Source of the DNA: Panicum virgatum
Lineage: Eukaryota > Streptophyta > Magnoliopsida > Poales > Poaceae
DNA: 64,000 nt
Assembly (NCBI RefSeq): GCF_016808335.1
Contig: NC_053150.1
Coordinates: forward strand, 47,705,607 to 47,769,606
Direction of reading: 5' to 3'
Shown: positions 10,028 to 21,408 of the stretch, piece by piece
Layout: every line of letters begins with the position of its first letter
Position numbering within the stretch: position 1 is the stretch's first letter
Position numbers and translations under genes: made by a program
The notes under the pieces: model-generated
Databases searched by the model: none
What the model was told of the DNA's origin: nothing
What the model saw: only the letters and a program-made list of their open reading frames with translations

Positions 10028-12730
10028 TCATTTCCAGGGCATGCTGGACATGATTGGTGGTTGATTAGTGTTGCTAGCAGCCATGCCTTGATGCAGTGGT
10101 GGTGGACTTCCAGGCCCACCAGATGATTCACTCAATGTGCCTCTTGAAGGGGGGCTGTTGGGTCGCATAGAGGTGGTCGGGGCGACCTTCAGTGGTGCTG
10201 ATGCAGGGTCTGAAGGAGCATGCTGTTTTGGCGCCTTTTTGCCTTCAGAACTGAAGCTTCCCAATACTATCTGCAGATAACACATGCAATACTGTTAATT
10301 AGTATCATTTTTTTGAGTGTACAACAGACAATTAAGTAAGCCGGTAGAAATTATGCAGTAAGTTCGAACTTCTCATAGGATATCAACCCCAATTTGAGAC
10401 ACTTCATTTGTAAACCGGAGATAAAGTAAGAAGATTTCAATGATGATGTATTGTTTCCAATAACAACTGCAAGGGAGAAAAACAATACCTGAATTGGTGA
10501 AGCTGCTATGAGAAGTCCTGCAACTCCACCACCCAAGAGACGACCATCAGGACCCGCCAGTGACACACTCAGCCCTCCTGTTCGACTATGCTGGCCTCCA
10601 TTCTCTATCAGGAGGAATGACCCTGACAGTGATAGTAACTCAAATCGACCCTATGTAAAAAAAAAAAGAATTATTAGCATTTGTAATTAAAATCTTCTAC
10701 ACTGCACAGTGACAATGCATATGTAAGTAGATAGGAAGTTTACACATCTCATGATCCAATTATAATATATGGAAATTTAACAAATAAGAGCTTAGGAAAA
10801 TACTCCTATTTTACACAAAAGTATCTCTATTAGCTTCCGCTGGCTATAGAACAAACCTCGTATGTTACAGTTCCACCTGAAGTAGCAGTCTGGCGAAGCG
10901 TTACATTTGATATGGCACCATTTGCTGAAAGAACGCAAACCGCACGTGTTCCATGCTGAGAAAATGACATAATCTTCGATGAAACGTCCTAAAAGGAAGA
11001 GTGGAGGTATTGATTCGTTAAATTCCAGAAAAACTCTCTTGATAAATGATCCTGGAACCTTGAGCTTTGCTTTAATGAACAGACAGAAGTTCAGAACTTA
11101 ACACCTTCACTTTCCTAAATAAAGATGCTATGCAAGTACCATTAATTATCAAAGCTACAGCAACATAAATTATTTGACATCAAAGACCATATAAAGGAAG
11201 GATATCAGCATGAAGGTAGAATGGCAGTGCCATAAAGCAGGTAAGCAGAGACAGTCATATGCACAAGCCAGAATTAGGAGGGCAAAACTTGGAAATGTTC
11301 CAGATTATCAAGAGGAGATAAAATAATCATTTACCACTTACCACAGTAGGAAATGCCAAAATGACAGTTTATGTAAACTCCTAATTGTCATCAGCACCAC
11401 ATGGTAGAAGGAATACATCTAAACATAATGTGATAGCTTAGCTCTACTTAGTGCTACAAGTTACATGTCTAGATGAACAATTTGGCAATTCAACTTATTA
11501 TAAATGACAAACGATACTTCCTGTTTTTTCCTTTTGCAAAAAGGCTGCACATTGGGAACATTGTATATAGAAAAGTAGTGACAAGAAAGGAAAGACTGAG
11601 ATAAAGTGAGCATGTGTAAAGAATCCAGAAAAAATGTACGAGAACATATTCTGAGAATTAAACAAGAATAAACAATTGACAAATTCAAATGCAATACCTC
11701 CCCAGGTTGAACTGTAATAACATGAGGAGTAAATCCAACTCCTGATGACCCTGCAAGATGAATTTATATAAGGGCTAGTTCGTTAATCAACAAGCAAAAA
11801 GGGAGTCAATGTATTACTGTATTTTTATCTTAGCATAATTTAGAATAAACAGCACGTGTATTTCCCAATTCAGCAGAGAAATAACCAAATGTTGCAACAT
11901 TCTTAAATGTACACCAAAATAGTTGAAAAGAAATAAGGTCATCAAGAATTTATAGCTTTGTGTAGTGAATTGATAAAAGCCAGTAAGGTAATTCTCGTAG
12001 TACATCCTCCATTTGTAACTCTTACTATGAAGCACATCCAACCTCTAAAGCAACACAGTCACAGCACATGAACCAGTTCGAAGACAATTTTATTCTGATA
12101 TTACATTCTATGACGAAACTATACATAAGGAAAATGTGAACAGATTTTTCATCAGTGCCTACTAATCTTGAGCGTGAAAACGTACCAAAACATTAAGAAA
12201 AACAAAATGATAGAAGTAGAAATTTTACCAAGAGCATCCATGCGCGGCTTGTTGGTAGAACCCTTGGGTCGGCCCCGCTTCTTCATTCCGTACGGCGACA
12301 CCCCTGGCACAGAGTTCGCCGGATTTGGCCCCACCAGTGAGAAAGGCCCGGAAGAACCCTGCCCCATCGCCGACGACCCTGTAGCCGACGATGCAGGCAC
12401 CAATGCCAGCGACATGGACCCATCGGGTCCATACTTCCTTGGCCGCCCGCGCTTCTTCTTGGCCACTGGCTCACTTATGCCCGGTGACGCCATGGCGCCA
12501 TTGCCTCCAGTGACCGCCGCAGTGGACATGCTAGGCCCGTGGACCGCAACCTGCGGCTGATAAGACGGCGGCGCTGCCGAGGTTACCGGGGCGAAGACAG
12601 GGGTGCCGTCTGCGGTGTGCGCCATGCGCACGCTCTGCATGGCTGCGGACGCCGGCGGCGCTGGCGGGCTCTTGGGCATGCCAAACAGATCCCTGCCCGC
12701 CATCAGCCCTTGCTCGGACCTCACCTCCAT
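10028..12730 (-). CDS. AT-hook motif nuclear-localized (AHL) protein with PPC domain
   Basis: AHL proteins bind AT-rich DNA in the nucleus through AT-hooks and multimerise through the PPC/DUF296 domain, acting in chromatin and transcription control. Minus-strand exons: 12730-12229, 11750-11698, 10988-10857, 10650-10489 and 10270-10028. All have GT/AG borders and give 363 aa. Two AT-hook cores are visible: KKKRGRPRKYGPDGS (about residues 91-105) and KKRGRPKGSTNK (150-161). The PPC domain spans exons 2-5 with GVGFTPHVITVQPGE, VCVLSANGAISNVTLRQ, GRFELLSLSGSFL and GGGVAGLLIAASPIQIVLGSF, then a Ser/Pro-rich tail. Two AT-hooks plus introns fit the intron-containing AHL clade. An acceptor-like site at 12843 suggests a 5' UTR intron. 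The exact orthologue number is not assigned. Confidence 0.93.
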
Positions 12731-13400
12731 GGCGGAGAAGCACTCGTTTCTTGGACTAGAACTGATAGCTGCAATCTTTAATCAGCGGCGCGAGCTCACG
12801 AGCGCTCAACTGAGGTCAGGACTACGGATTGTGAACCTGTAAAAAACCCATAAAACCCTTTCAGTGGTCAAGTACAAGATCTTTCTCGCGACGAACACGC
12901 AGTTTTACCACAGAAGCAAATTTCTCGAAGAAAAGGAAGATGAAAATAGGTAGAAATGGAAACAAAAATAAATTACTGGAAAAAATGGGAGATAAAAATA
13001 GGCGAAGGAAATGGTAAAATGTCCAAGAAAAGGTAGGTTTAAGCGCCAAATTTGGGTCAGGATTTAGCCAACAAAGCACAGAAGCTGCAGATCCTCATTT
13101 TTGCCCGGATTTCGCAGGCGAAAAACCCAACAAATCACCGGAATTTCGGACCCGGCAGTTGCAAAAGAACAAAAATATCTGAGCTGAAAAGAGATTAGGA
13201 AAAAACAAGAAGCTACCACAGTTCCAGACTGGAAGCTCATGAGGTAGGAGAAGACATCACAGGGTCACACTAGCACCACCCAGGGAGATGAACAGATTAG
13301 GGAGATTTCAGCTAACCTAGCACGCATGGTTTCTCGCTAATAGCCTCCAATTTATCTCTCCTTTTTCCTCCTTTCTTGACCTCTCTAGTTCACACGGGCT
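12731..13400 (-). promoter_or_regulatory. 5' UTR and promoter region of the AHL gene
   Basis: On the minus strand an acceptor-like sequence (TTTTTTACAG followed by GTTCACAATCC) ends at about 12842, suggesting a leader intron between the promoter and the coding exon. The AT-rich stretch up to about 13400 would hold that intron and the transcription start. No specific binding site is claimed. Confidence 0.35.
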
Positions 13401-16160
13401 CCTTCGTTTTCGCAATTAACAAAAATCTTTTTTTTCGTGAGAAAAGGAAAATAGGCGGCCGGTAAGTAAAGCACGCCGAAATTGCCTCGGGATAATTTAT
13501 ATAATTGCTGTAGCAGATAAGAAGGGGAATCGGAGTAGATGGATCACGGATGCGCCGGTCTACCCCATTTGACCCCAGCACTTGTGCAATTTACTTTGAG
13601 ATCCCCCTCAAGCTCAAGTGATTTTCTGTGCATTTTATGCCTGTTTCGTTTACACTGGGCCCTGAACCACAGCTATTTCACCAATCATTTTCTCTGCAAG
13701 CAGCCAACTGGGATGCAAAGCCTAGAGGATGATGTTGCCTTTGGACTAATTGCTGCAAAATCTTGCAGCTTGTTGTCTCCTCGATTGTGAAATGAGCAAT
13801 TTATATAGAGTTTTAAATTTTTCCAGTGGCTTATTTAGTAGTTCGTCCATGAGAACAGGTGTGTTAAAACTTGCACTTATTCTTATGCTGAATTTTTAGT
13901 ATAGAAAATACAGTGTTTTGATGAAGAAGAATACTTCACAGTAGTTCTAACTTTTTTTACAACCAGAATATACTGTTGCACTATGCCCATGAACTAAACT
14001 TTTGCTATATGCGTGGTCGTACAACAGTTGGATGGTGGGGTAAGGGGTGCTCATTTTCCCCTTCTTCTACCCCTCTTCTTTTTTTTTCTTCCTCCTTTTC
14101 TTCAATCTCTTCTTCATCTTCATCTATGGTTAAAAAAATTATTAGGGGGCTTTGGGGGGATCATAGGATTTGTGTGTTCGGACCTTAACACTTTTGTGTT
14201 ATTTACCTTGTTGTTAACCGTGTGTGGTTGTTTCTCTTTCTTGTTTCCTTGGCTTTAGTGCTTAGATGCTCCTTGTTACTTTAGCCAACAACTAATTCCA
14301 AATTGCAATGCCGTCAAATAAGCATGACTACATGAGGCCATTTGGCCAGCATTTGTGTTCAAATCGATTAAGTCAAGAAAATGGAGGCTTGGTCCGAGTT
14401 TGATAGCTCTGTCCACATAGAATAACTTGGGGGCATCAATCCGAAAGGATGCATTATTGGTTTATTGGCGACGGTTTGTGTCACGGCATACTAGCTTGGA
14501 TTGTCAATTTGGCAATCCATTTGAGATTCCTCCGTGAAAAAGATCTGTGAGGAGACAAGTGAAAAGATACACTCCATTTTGTCCCCTTGAAATGCCAAAA
14601 CGAACAAAAAAAAAGATTGGAGAACAAATGACATGATCCAAGTAACCTCATAGCCCCTACATCTAATAAAAGTACAAATCCCTAAAATTCTTAGATTCGG
14701 AAAAAAGATTCTCATGTAGTAGAGGTCGAACTCATAGGAAAAGGCATTAAATATGTTTATACACAAAAAAGTGACACCCCCCCCCCCCCCAAAAAAAGTA
14801 AAATAAATAAAATAAAAGGACCATAAAAACCCGGAAGACGAAGGACAAAAAAGAAAAAAATACAGAGAGCTATTGCTAGCAAATTCCTACGTGAACAACG
14901 AACCCATTAATTCAACATGATCCATAAGGAGACAGGAACATGTCCAAACAGGGACACGTCGGCCAGGAACATGCTCCCTGCTTTGCTCACGACGACGCAG
15001 AGAAGAGCCGATCAACAGGTGTATCAGGGAAAACAATTTGATACCTGCAATCCTGCATGCCTCCAAATTTCCTGACGGGGCACGCCATTTATTCTACGCA
15101 TATCCTGTCGCCCCCGACTTTTTCAGCGTGACACTATTCTATGAGCTAATCCAAGTGGTTTGCCGAGCTGCCTGCCTGTCCATCGAACAAGCTTATCCCA
15201 AACTGACAAAAAAATAATTTAAAATAAAAAAGATTAAGCAAAAGAAAAAAAGATAGGGGGAGCTGTTGGCGGGTAGAAATGGCGGCCAGCGACTTCCCGC
15301 CACATCGCTCTCTGCTCTGGAATCTTTCGCTGTTCCTGAGCAACCGGCTCATTGACGCACGCGCCGCGCTGCTGGTGTTTCAGGGTTCAGAGAACTGGGC
15401 TGCTACAGTGCTACTCTGTTAGTGGGGGGAGGTGCAGAGCACATAGATTTTGATTTTTCATCGCGGGTTCAGACATGCAGACGAATCTTTTGAAATATTT
15501 GCAGGTGTGAATTCGAATTCGGTAGGCTCCCCTTAAGCATGGTGGCTCTACTGATGTAGACCATGGAGTCAACAGTGAACAGTCAAGTCCTTGGTCGTAG
15601 CCATGCTAATTGCTCGGTCAGAAGATGAGCAACTACGGCCTATCAAGTATCAATCAGAGTTTTTTTCTGTCAGGAAGGACAGGAATTCTCGGGAGAGTAT
15701 GTATGATGAATCTGAACCCGAAGTCGGCGTGGGACCGTTTTAGATTAGTAGGTAGGGAGAAAAAACATGTCCTCTTTTCAATAAAAAAAAGAAAAACATG
15801 TCATACGAATGATTAGTCCGGATTGCAGGTGTATATAAATTTGCATTTGTATGTCAAGAAAGTAGCATCAACTTTTCAACCAAGTTTAGAATGATAGGAT
15901 CTGAAGACGAATTGGTGGCAGGAAGAACACATGTGATGCGTGCTGTTGTTGACTGTGCAGGTATCTCTCTTTTCTCAAAGGAACATGGCTTTGGTGATCC
16001 TGCATTCCTGATCCTAGATAATTTCTGACAAAACAAAAAAAAATGTGTACCAAAGGTGAGGAAAACAGCAATCCGGCAGGTATTTGAAAAGAAGAAAAGG
16101 CAAAACAAGTGTCAAAAGTAGTCTTGGCAGATCATAATTGAGGAAAAATAAAACTAAAAG
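13401..16160. other. AT-rich intergenic region, no gene recognised
   Basis: Only short frames without recognisable domains were found. Simple-sequence features include a C-run of about 14 followed by A-rich DNA near 14777-14800, and CTTCTTCATCTTCATC-like runs near 14080-14125. I could not assign any part of it to a known element. Confidence 0.5.
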
Positions 16161-16164
16161 AATG

Positions 16165-16208
16165 ATTATTGACTAAAGGGTTCGTCGAAAAAAATTATTG
16201 ACTAAAGG
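16165..16208. mobile_element. 14-bp retro-tail micro-insertion with 15-bp target duplication
   Basis: ATTATTGACTAAAGG occurs at 16165-16179 and exactly again at 16194-16208. Between the copies are only 14 bases, GTTCGTCG followed by A residues. This is what an extremely 5'-truncated poly(A) retroelement insertion would leave. Confidence 0.65.
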
Positions 16209-16617
16209 AAAAGAGAAGGGAGGAGAACCACACCTGTGCCCCATTGGAATGATCAAATCGGCTTCACCTTTCACACAAGACGGCGAAGCTCTTCTTCTTC
16301 TTCACCGGTGTGGACGTCGCCGATGGTCTTTCATCGAGCTCAGATGCGTCGATCCGAGCTTCGGCGCACTGTCTCTTGCGGCACTTCCATAGGTTGGGGC
16401 CTCCTCATCGATTGGGAAGGAGTCTTCTCTCGCTTTCTTTTGCGCTCTCTGCTTCAGGCCTACAAGGCGGCGGCGGAAGATCGGAGCTGCGGGAGACGAG
16501 GCGGAGAAGAAGAACAGGGCCCCTTGTGGACCTGGTTGTAATTTCTTATATTTGCGGGGTCTTTTTGTAAGTTGGGATGTAATATCTTGTTAATATAATA
16601 CAACCTGTTTCCAAAAA
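16209..16617 (+). mobile_element. Poly(A)-tailed non-autonomous retroelement-like block
   Basis: A GC-rich body (about 16210-16530) is followed by a T-rich 3' part with TGTAATTTCTTAT and TTTTTGTAAGTTGGGATGTAAT, then a run of about ten A at 16612-16621. The frames inside are short and overlap, with Arg/Ser-rich translations and no domain. The layout matches the blocks at 84-793 and 23339-24286. No target duplication was identified. Confidence 0.45.
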
Positions 16618-16621
16618 AAAA

Positions 16622-17415
16622 AGTCATTCTAACAACATAGCCTTGGACCCATGTGACCTGACAATCCATAGCCTCGTAGCCTCTCCTCACCTTACAAAGT
16701 TCAGTGCACGAAGGAACGGCCATTTTGGCAAAGAATTGATAGCTCATCTCTGAAAGCCGCCCCAACCGTTTCTACCTATAGAATTTACTGCGCTCATTTT
16801 TTAAAAAAAAAATGCATTTTGAGTCGATTTCTGAAAGGCGCAATAACTAAGCAACTAAAAAGGCTTGATGTCATTCTTTTGAGTAAATCTGAAGAATAAA
16901 ACCTTGTGATGAATTTCCGTATATTTTACCGGAAAATAATAATATTCTATTTGGAAATTAGTAAACTCATTTCTAATTTTGGGCCTAACCATGTTGGGCT
17001 AGGCCGTAATGGAGGCTTCCATCCCGGCTGCCATCCCACTTTAAGCCCACTCCAGCGTTCAGTCCGTACGAAGGCGCCAACCCATTTTGTAACTACTAGG
17101 CCCAGCGGTGAACCCGGCCTCTCATCTCAACAAAACACCTGGTGACCTGAAAAAAAAAACATCTGGTCACTGATTAGAGTCATTAGACGATGCTTGAGGG
17201 GCATTAACTGTTCTTACGCGAGAGGGAATTACTAACCTTGAGCAGAATCAAAGTACCCTGTCTATATGACAGATCGATAAAAGTGATCAAGCCATCAAGG
17301 CTTGTCCCGGTGCCGTTGCCTCCAGAAGCTGCCGTTCCATTGGCGCGCGAGGGAAAAAAAAAATTTGCCGCGGTGCCGGCCCGGCGCTGCTTGCGGCGGC
17401 GGAGTAGCTTTCCAT
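16622..17415. other. Intergenic region, no gene recognised
   Basis: This is mixed AT-rich DNA with a short GC-rich patch at about 16985-17110. No domain, repeat copy or splice pattern was recognised. Confidence 0.45.
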
Positions 17416-17531
17416 TAGCTTGTCAGCCAATTAGCCAGCAATACTGTTCTTTTATACTAAATCAGTACTAGTCATCAGTAGTGTTCTCTCATAACAAATC
17501 AGCACTAGCCATTAGCCACAGCCAAACGAAC
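17416..17531 (-). mobile_element. MITE related to the copy at 31146-31291, inverted
   Basis: The segment from TTAGCTTGTCAGCCAATTAG to GCCACAGCCAAACGAACA is the diverged reverse complement of the element at 31146-31291. Shared blocks are the CTGACAAGC, AGTACTG, CTGATTTAGTAT and TGGCTGTGGCT motifs read on the opposite strand. It is degenerate and its outer ends are lost. Confidence 0.6.
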
Positions 17532-18680
17532 ATTGCCGCCGGCCAACGTGGCAGAGACCCATCGTCCTTGCCGCGACATCATCTGTTCCTGCATTCTGCG
17601 ACCTGTACCTGCATGTTGAACAGAGACACGCGAGGTCGGCGGCACAGACGGCGAGAGGAAGAGCAGGGACGGAGGCTAGCGGTGGTCAGACGGACGCGAC
17701 TCTCTCCGGCGAGGCCACGGGGTTGAGTGGCGCGGATGAGCCGACGTCTCTGTCTCTCTAGGCGGGGCTTTGGTCGTCGGTGCGCCATGCCGGCCGTCCC
17801 ATCCCGCCGCGCCCCGCCCAGCACCCGTCGCGGTCGGCCCCTTCGCCTCCTGCCACACAGTTCTGACCACCACCACCAGGCTAGGCGCACCAGCGTGGCG
17901 GCGGCTTGGTGCCTAGGTGCAAGATGGCGAGGCTCTGAGGTGCTCCGTGCTCGTGACGAAGGGGCTGGAAGCTAGGGAAGGTCTGCCGCCTGAGTTCGGC
18001 GGCGCACCGTGGCTCAGGGCACGGACCGTGTTTCAGATACCGACCGAGTGGACGGTAGTTGAAATACCGTCCGCCCCCTAGGCACTTACCAGCCGTCCAA
18101 TCAGGCTTCTGCGACCCAGACCACCGCATCGCGGGAGGGTCTCCTCTTCCTCGTCAGGCGGGCGGTAGCCAGAGGCTGTGCTGAGGACTTGCCCGCTTCG
18201 GTGGCGACGGTGGCCGGTCATGGCGCGAGCACGACCGGAAGTGTTCGTGGAAGTTCCGCAGCCGCCGGCCTTCCGGCGAGGGTTTCGTCCTGGTGGCGCG
18301 CGTACTGGATGCGCCGCTTGGACAGGAGGCAAGCCTCGAGAAGAGCGGGCATCGGTGCGCCTAGCGAGACCTCAGGTACCGATCATCGCGCCGCGCCTGC
18401 CGGTCAGGGCGTGCCGTGGGGACGAGCGCGGCGATGACACATTGGGTTGTCCCAGCCGAACCAATCGCTTGCACGCGGGCATTCGCCGTCCACTCCGTCC
18501 AACTCTCGGGGGCATAGCCTCAGACCGTTGATGGAGGGCGTGATCCGCTGCGCGGCGGCTGTAGCGGCCGGAGGCTATGGCTATGGCGGCCCGCCACCTC
18601 GGAAGAAGGTCGGCCACGTGTGAGTGTGACGTGTCAGCATAGTATAACTGACTGTCTGACCAGAATTTTTTTAAGAAAAG
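17532..18680. other. GC-rich region with chance open frames
   Basis: Several frames of 80-117 codons overlap on both strands here. All translate to Arg/Pro/Ala-rich, low-complexity sequence without a recognisable domain, and no exon chain could be built. I treat the region as non-coding. A captured-gene origin cannot be excluded. Confidence 0.4.
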
Positions 18681-18692
18681 ACCAGAGCTTTA

Positions 18693-19037
18693 GGGTTTGT
18701 TTAGATCACTTTGTATTTTGCATTTTTATGTTTTTGGAAAGAAATCTTCAATATTTAAAGTATTAAATATAGACTAATCACAAAACTAATTACAGATCTC
18801 GTCTGTAAACTACGAGACGAATCTAATGAGCCTAATTAATCCATCATTAGAGCATGTTTACTGTAGCATTAGTGTAGCAATTTAGTGTCTAATCACGTCA
18901 TAATTAGGCTCATTAGATTCGTCTCGCGATTTACAGTCCATTTGTGTAATGCGATTTATTTTTTGACTACATTTAATACAACATGCAATCGATTTGTAAA
19001 AATTTTACATTTTGCGTTTTGAGATCTGAACAAGGCC
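18693..19037. mobile_element. Tourist-like MITE (345 bp) with TTA target duplication
   Basis: Terminal inverted repeats begin GGGTTTGTTTAGATC on the left and, read from the other strand, GGCCTTGTTCAGATCTC on the right. The 3-bp flank TTA occurs on both sides (18690-18692 and 19038-19040), as expected for PIF/Harbinger-type elements. The centre has the palindromic pair GACGAATCTAATGAGCCTAA and TTAGGCTCATTAGATTCGTC. Similar elements lie at 29617, 29923, 33115, 34462 and 51188. Confidence 0.8.
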
Positions 19038-19867
19038 TTAAGATACAAAACATTTCAGCTGCAATGATCTCTTGAAAAGCGCCCAAACTGTTTAATTTCT
19101 TCCAAATTCCAGTGTTGTTTGCTTCACCGAATCAGAAATTACTGGTACGGACTTGGTGAGCAGTAAAGACACCCGCAATGGTTATAGAGACCGGCTCTCT
19201 ACATAATTATCCACGTCAACAATAGAGAGCAATATATATAGATCACCCACCCAACGGAGTATCTATAACACGCACATCAAAATCTTGTGAACCCCACGCA
19301 TCAGAATTTTTTTAATCATCTGCTTCTCTCTCGTTTTCTCATCTAACCTCTCTGTCTCTCCCCAATCTCTGGAAGCAGCTAATCTTAAAAAAAATATCTC
19401 GAAGCAGCCGGCTGCAAGGTCCGAAGGCGGCGAGCTCCGGCCACAGCGCTCATCCCCTCGCATGTCTAGGTAGCAGCAAGCTCAGTAGGCGGCCGCACCG
19501 CTCCCCTAGCTCGCTCCTCCGCGCCCCCAACACCGGCGAGCGCCGGACTGCCAGTGGCAGCAGCCGCATCCCGCCGCGCTCGTGCCGGTGGCCTCGCGCA
19601 CTTCCCGCGCTAGCGGCCACGGCGGCCTCTTGCGCCGCTCGAACCAGCGGCCATGCCGGCCTCGCGTGCCCCCTGTACGCGGCCACGCCAGCGACCTCTC
19701 GTGCTGTCCGCACCGGCAGGCCATGCTGGCCTCGTGCGGCACCAGCGGCGGGAGAGCTCCGTGGCGGCGCTAGCGGCGGAAGAGCTCGGCGCGGCATGGC
19801 CGAGTTCCAACAACGCGGGAACCGCCGGCGGCGAGGGAGCTCCATGCGGTGCGGCCGAGTTCCGGCC
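19038..19867. other. Intergenic region, GC-rich distal half
   Basis: Positions 19440-19860 are GC-rich with overlapping Arg/Ala-rich frames of up to 131 codons and no domain. The first 400 bases are AT-rich. No gene was recognised. Confidence 0.4.
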
Positions 19868-19880
19868 TTGCTCGTGGTTC

Positions 19881-21045
19881 ATCCCATGGAATACAAAATC
19901 GCTCGATAATCGCGATTATCGGTGAAATTTACCGTTACCGATGTTGACTGATAAACGTTATCAATTGATTTTTCGATGGATTTCAATCCAAATTTCAAAA
20001 ATTCAAAAAAATTTATAACTAGTGTGGAAAAAATTCTATAAAAAACTAGAGCCTCTCTATAGTCTAGAATGATGTTACATATTAAAAACAACCACCGTTT
20101 GCTTAGACAAAAAAATGTTTCCAATACTAAAGCCTGATAATTGATGCAAATCCATCGATAATCAATGCAAATCAGTTGATATTCAACAATTTTGGTTGAT
20201 TTTTCCTTTCACCAACTTGACCAAATATGCATGGAGTATTTACTATATTGTTGTATATTATGCTACAAATGGATGGTTATACTGATAATTTGCAATGTAG
20301 ACTAGTGTTAAATATTAGTGGTGGGAAGAAAGACTTCAATGTTGACTTGTTGTTAAATCGGTTAGGATACAATAGGCTTCAATGTTGACTATAATATGTA
20401 TGCTTATACTAAAAAAAACTATGTCTAAATGTCTAATTGGTTTACATAATTATTATATAAAAAAGTGTCATTTATGAAAAATGGATGTTTTAAGTGTCTT
20501 TCTGTATGAATTATGGATGTGGTCATATGAGTCTGTTACCAATTTGCATAAAACTTGTGTCAATTTATGCTAATATGGACAATGTGGTTTGTATGGACTA
20601 TGTACTTTTTTGTATTTATGTGCAATTTCATTTGGTGTATGTTTATTTGTGTGGTTTGCATAATTATACATAACATGGATATATGTAATATGTATCTATA
20701 GTTTATTCAATTTATGTCCAAAATATATGTACATGTTTATTTCTAATGCAATTCTATTGTAAGCTACGTATGTATGTATAATTTACCTTATAAAATACCA
20801 TACATAACAAACCAAATAAAAATACTATAAAAATTTCTATTTTTCATCTGCTAAATACATTTCTCAGCCGAATTTTTGATAAATCGACCGATTTGCATCG
20901 ATTATCAATGATAAATCATTGATTATCGATATTTGAATTTGATCTTCCTTATCAGTCGATTTTAGCGATATTTCACCGATTTTCAATCGATTATCGATAC
21001 CGGAGGACACTGATAAACCATGTATCAGTGATAACGTAAACCCTG
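19881..21045. mobile_element. 1.16-kb AT-rich insertion flanked by TGGTTCATCC
   Basis: The ends are rich in ATCGAT/GATAATCG-type words and are loosely inverted (GATAATCG...ATCGGTGAAAT near the left end; the same words on the other strand near the right end). The direct repeat TGGTTCATCC lies at both borders (about 19872 and 21044), which looks like a 9-10-bp target duplication and would fit a Mutator-like non-autonomous element. The right terminus reads TAAACCCTGG. The body is AT-rich and non-coding. Confidence 0.5.
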
Positions 21046-21118
21046 GTTCATCCTGTCAAGAGCCGGAGCAAAGAGAGTGTTCATCCTGTCAAGAGCCGGA
21101 GCAAAGAGTGGTTCATCC
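21046..21118. repeat. Tandem 34-bp repeat
   Basis: The unit TTCATCCTGTCAAGAGCCGG plus AGCAAAGAG occurs twice and its first part a third time, directly after the right border of the 1.16-kb element. Confidence 0.85.
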
Positions 21119-21408
21119 TATCGGGAGCTAGCTAGAGAAGGTCACATGCTGTAGGCCCAACTTCGCATGGAAACATGCTGTAGGCCCCACTTCCCATCGT
21201 CTCTACCGTCGCCATCACGAATTCACGACCCGAGGCTGCGCTTCTGGTCCACTCCCGTTCGCCTGGCCACTGGCCGGCCGACCTCGCCGACCACAAGTAC
21301 CCGGCGGCCCGTCGCCATACATACGGCGGCCGAAACAAAATATCCCAGGAAACAGCGCGCGAACCACCACCAATCTTGTACCCGAGGACGCGCGCCGTGC
21401 GCCACGCC

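Noticed and set aside
17579..18617. Cluster of 80-117-codon frames
   Set aside because: Arg/Pro-rich translations on both strands, no conserved motif and no splice chain.
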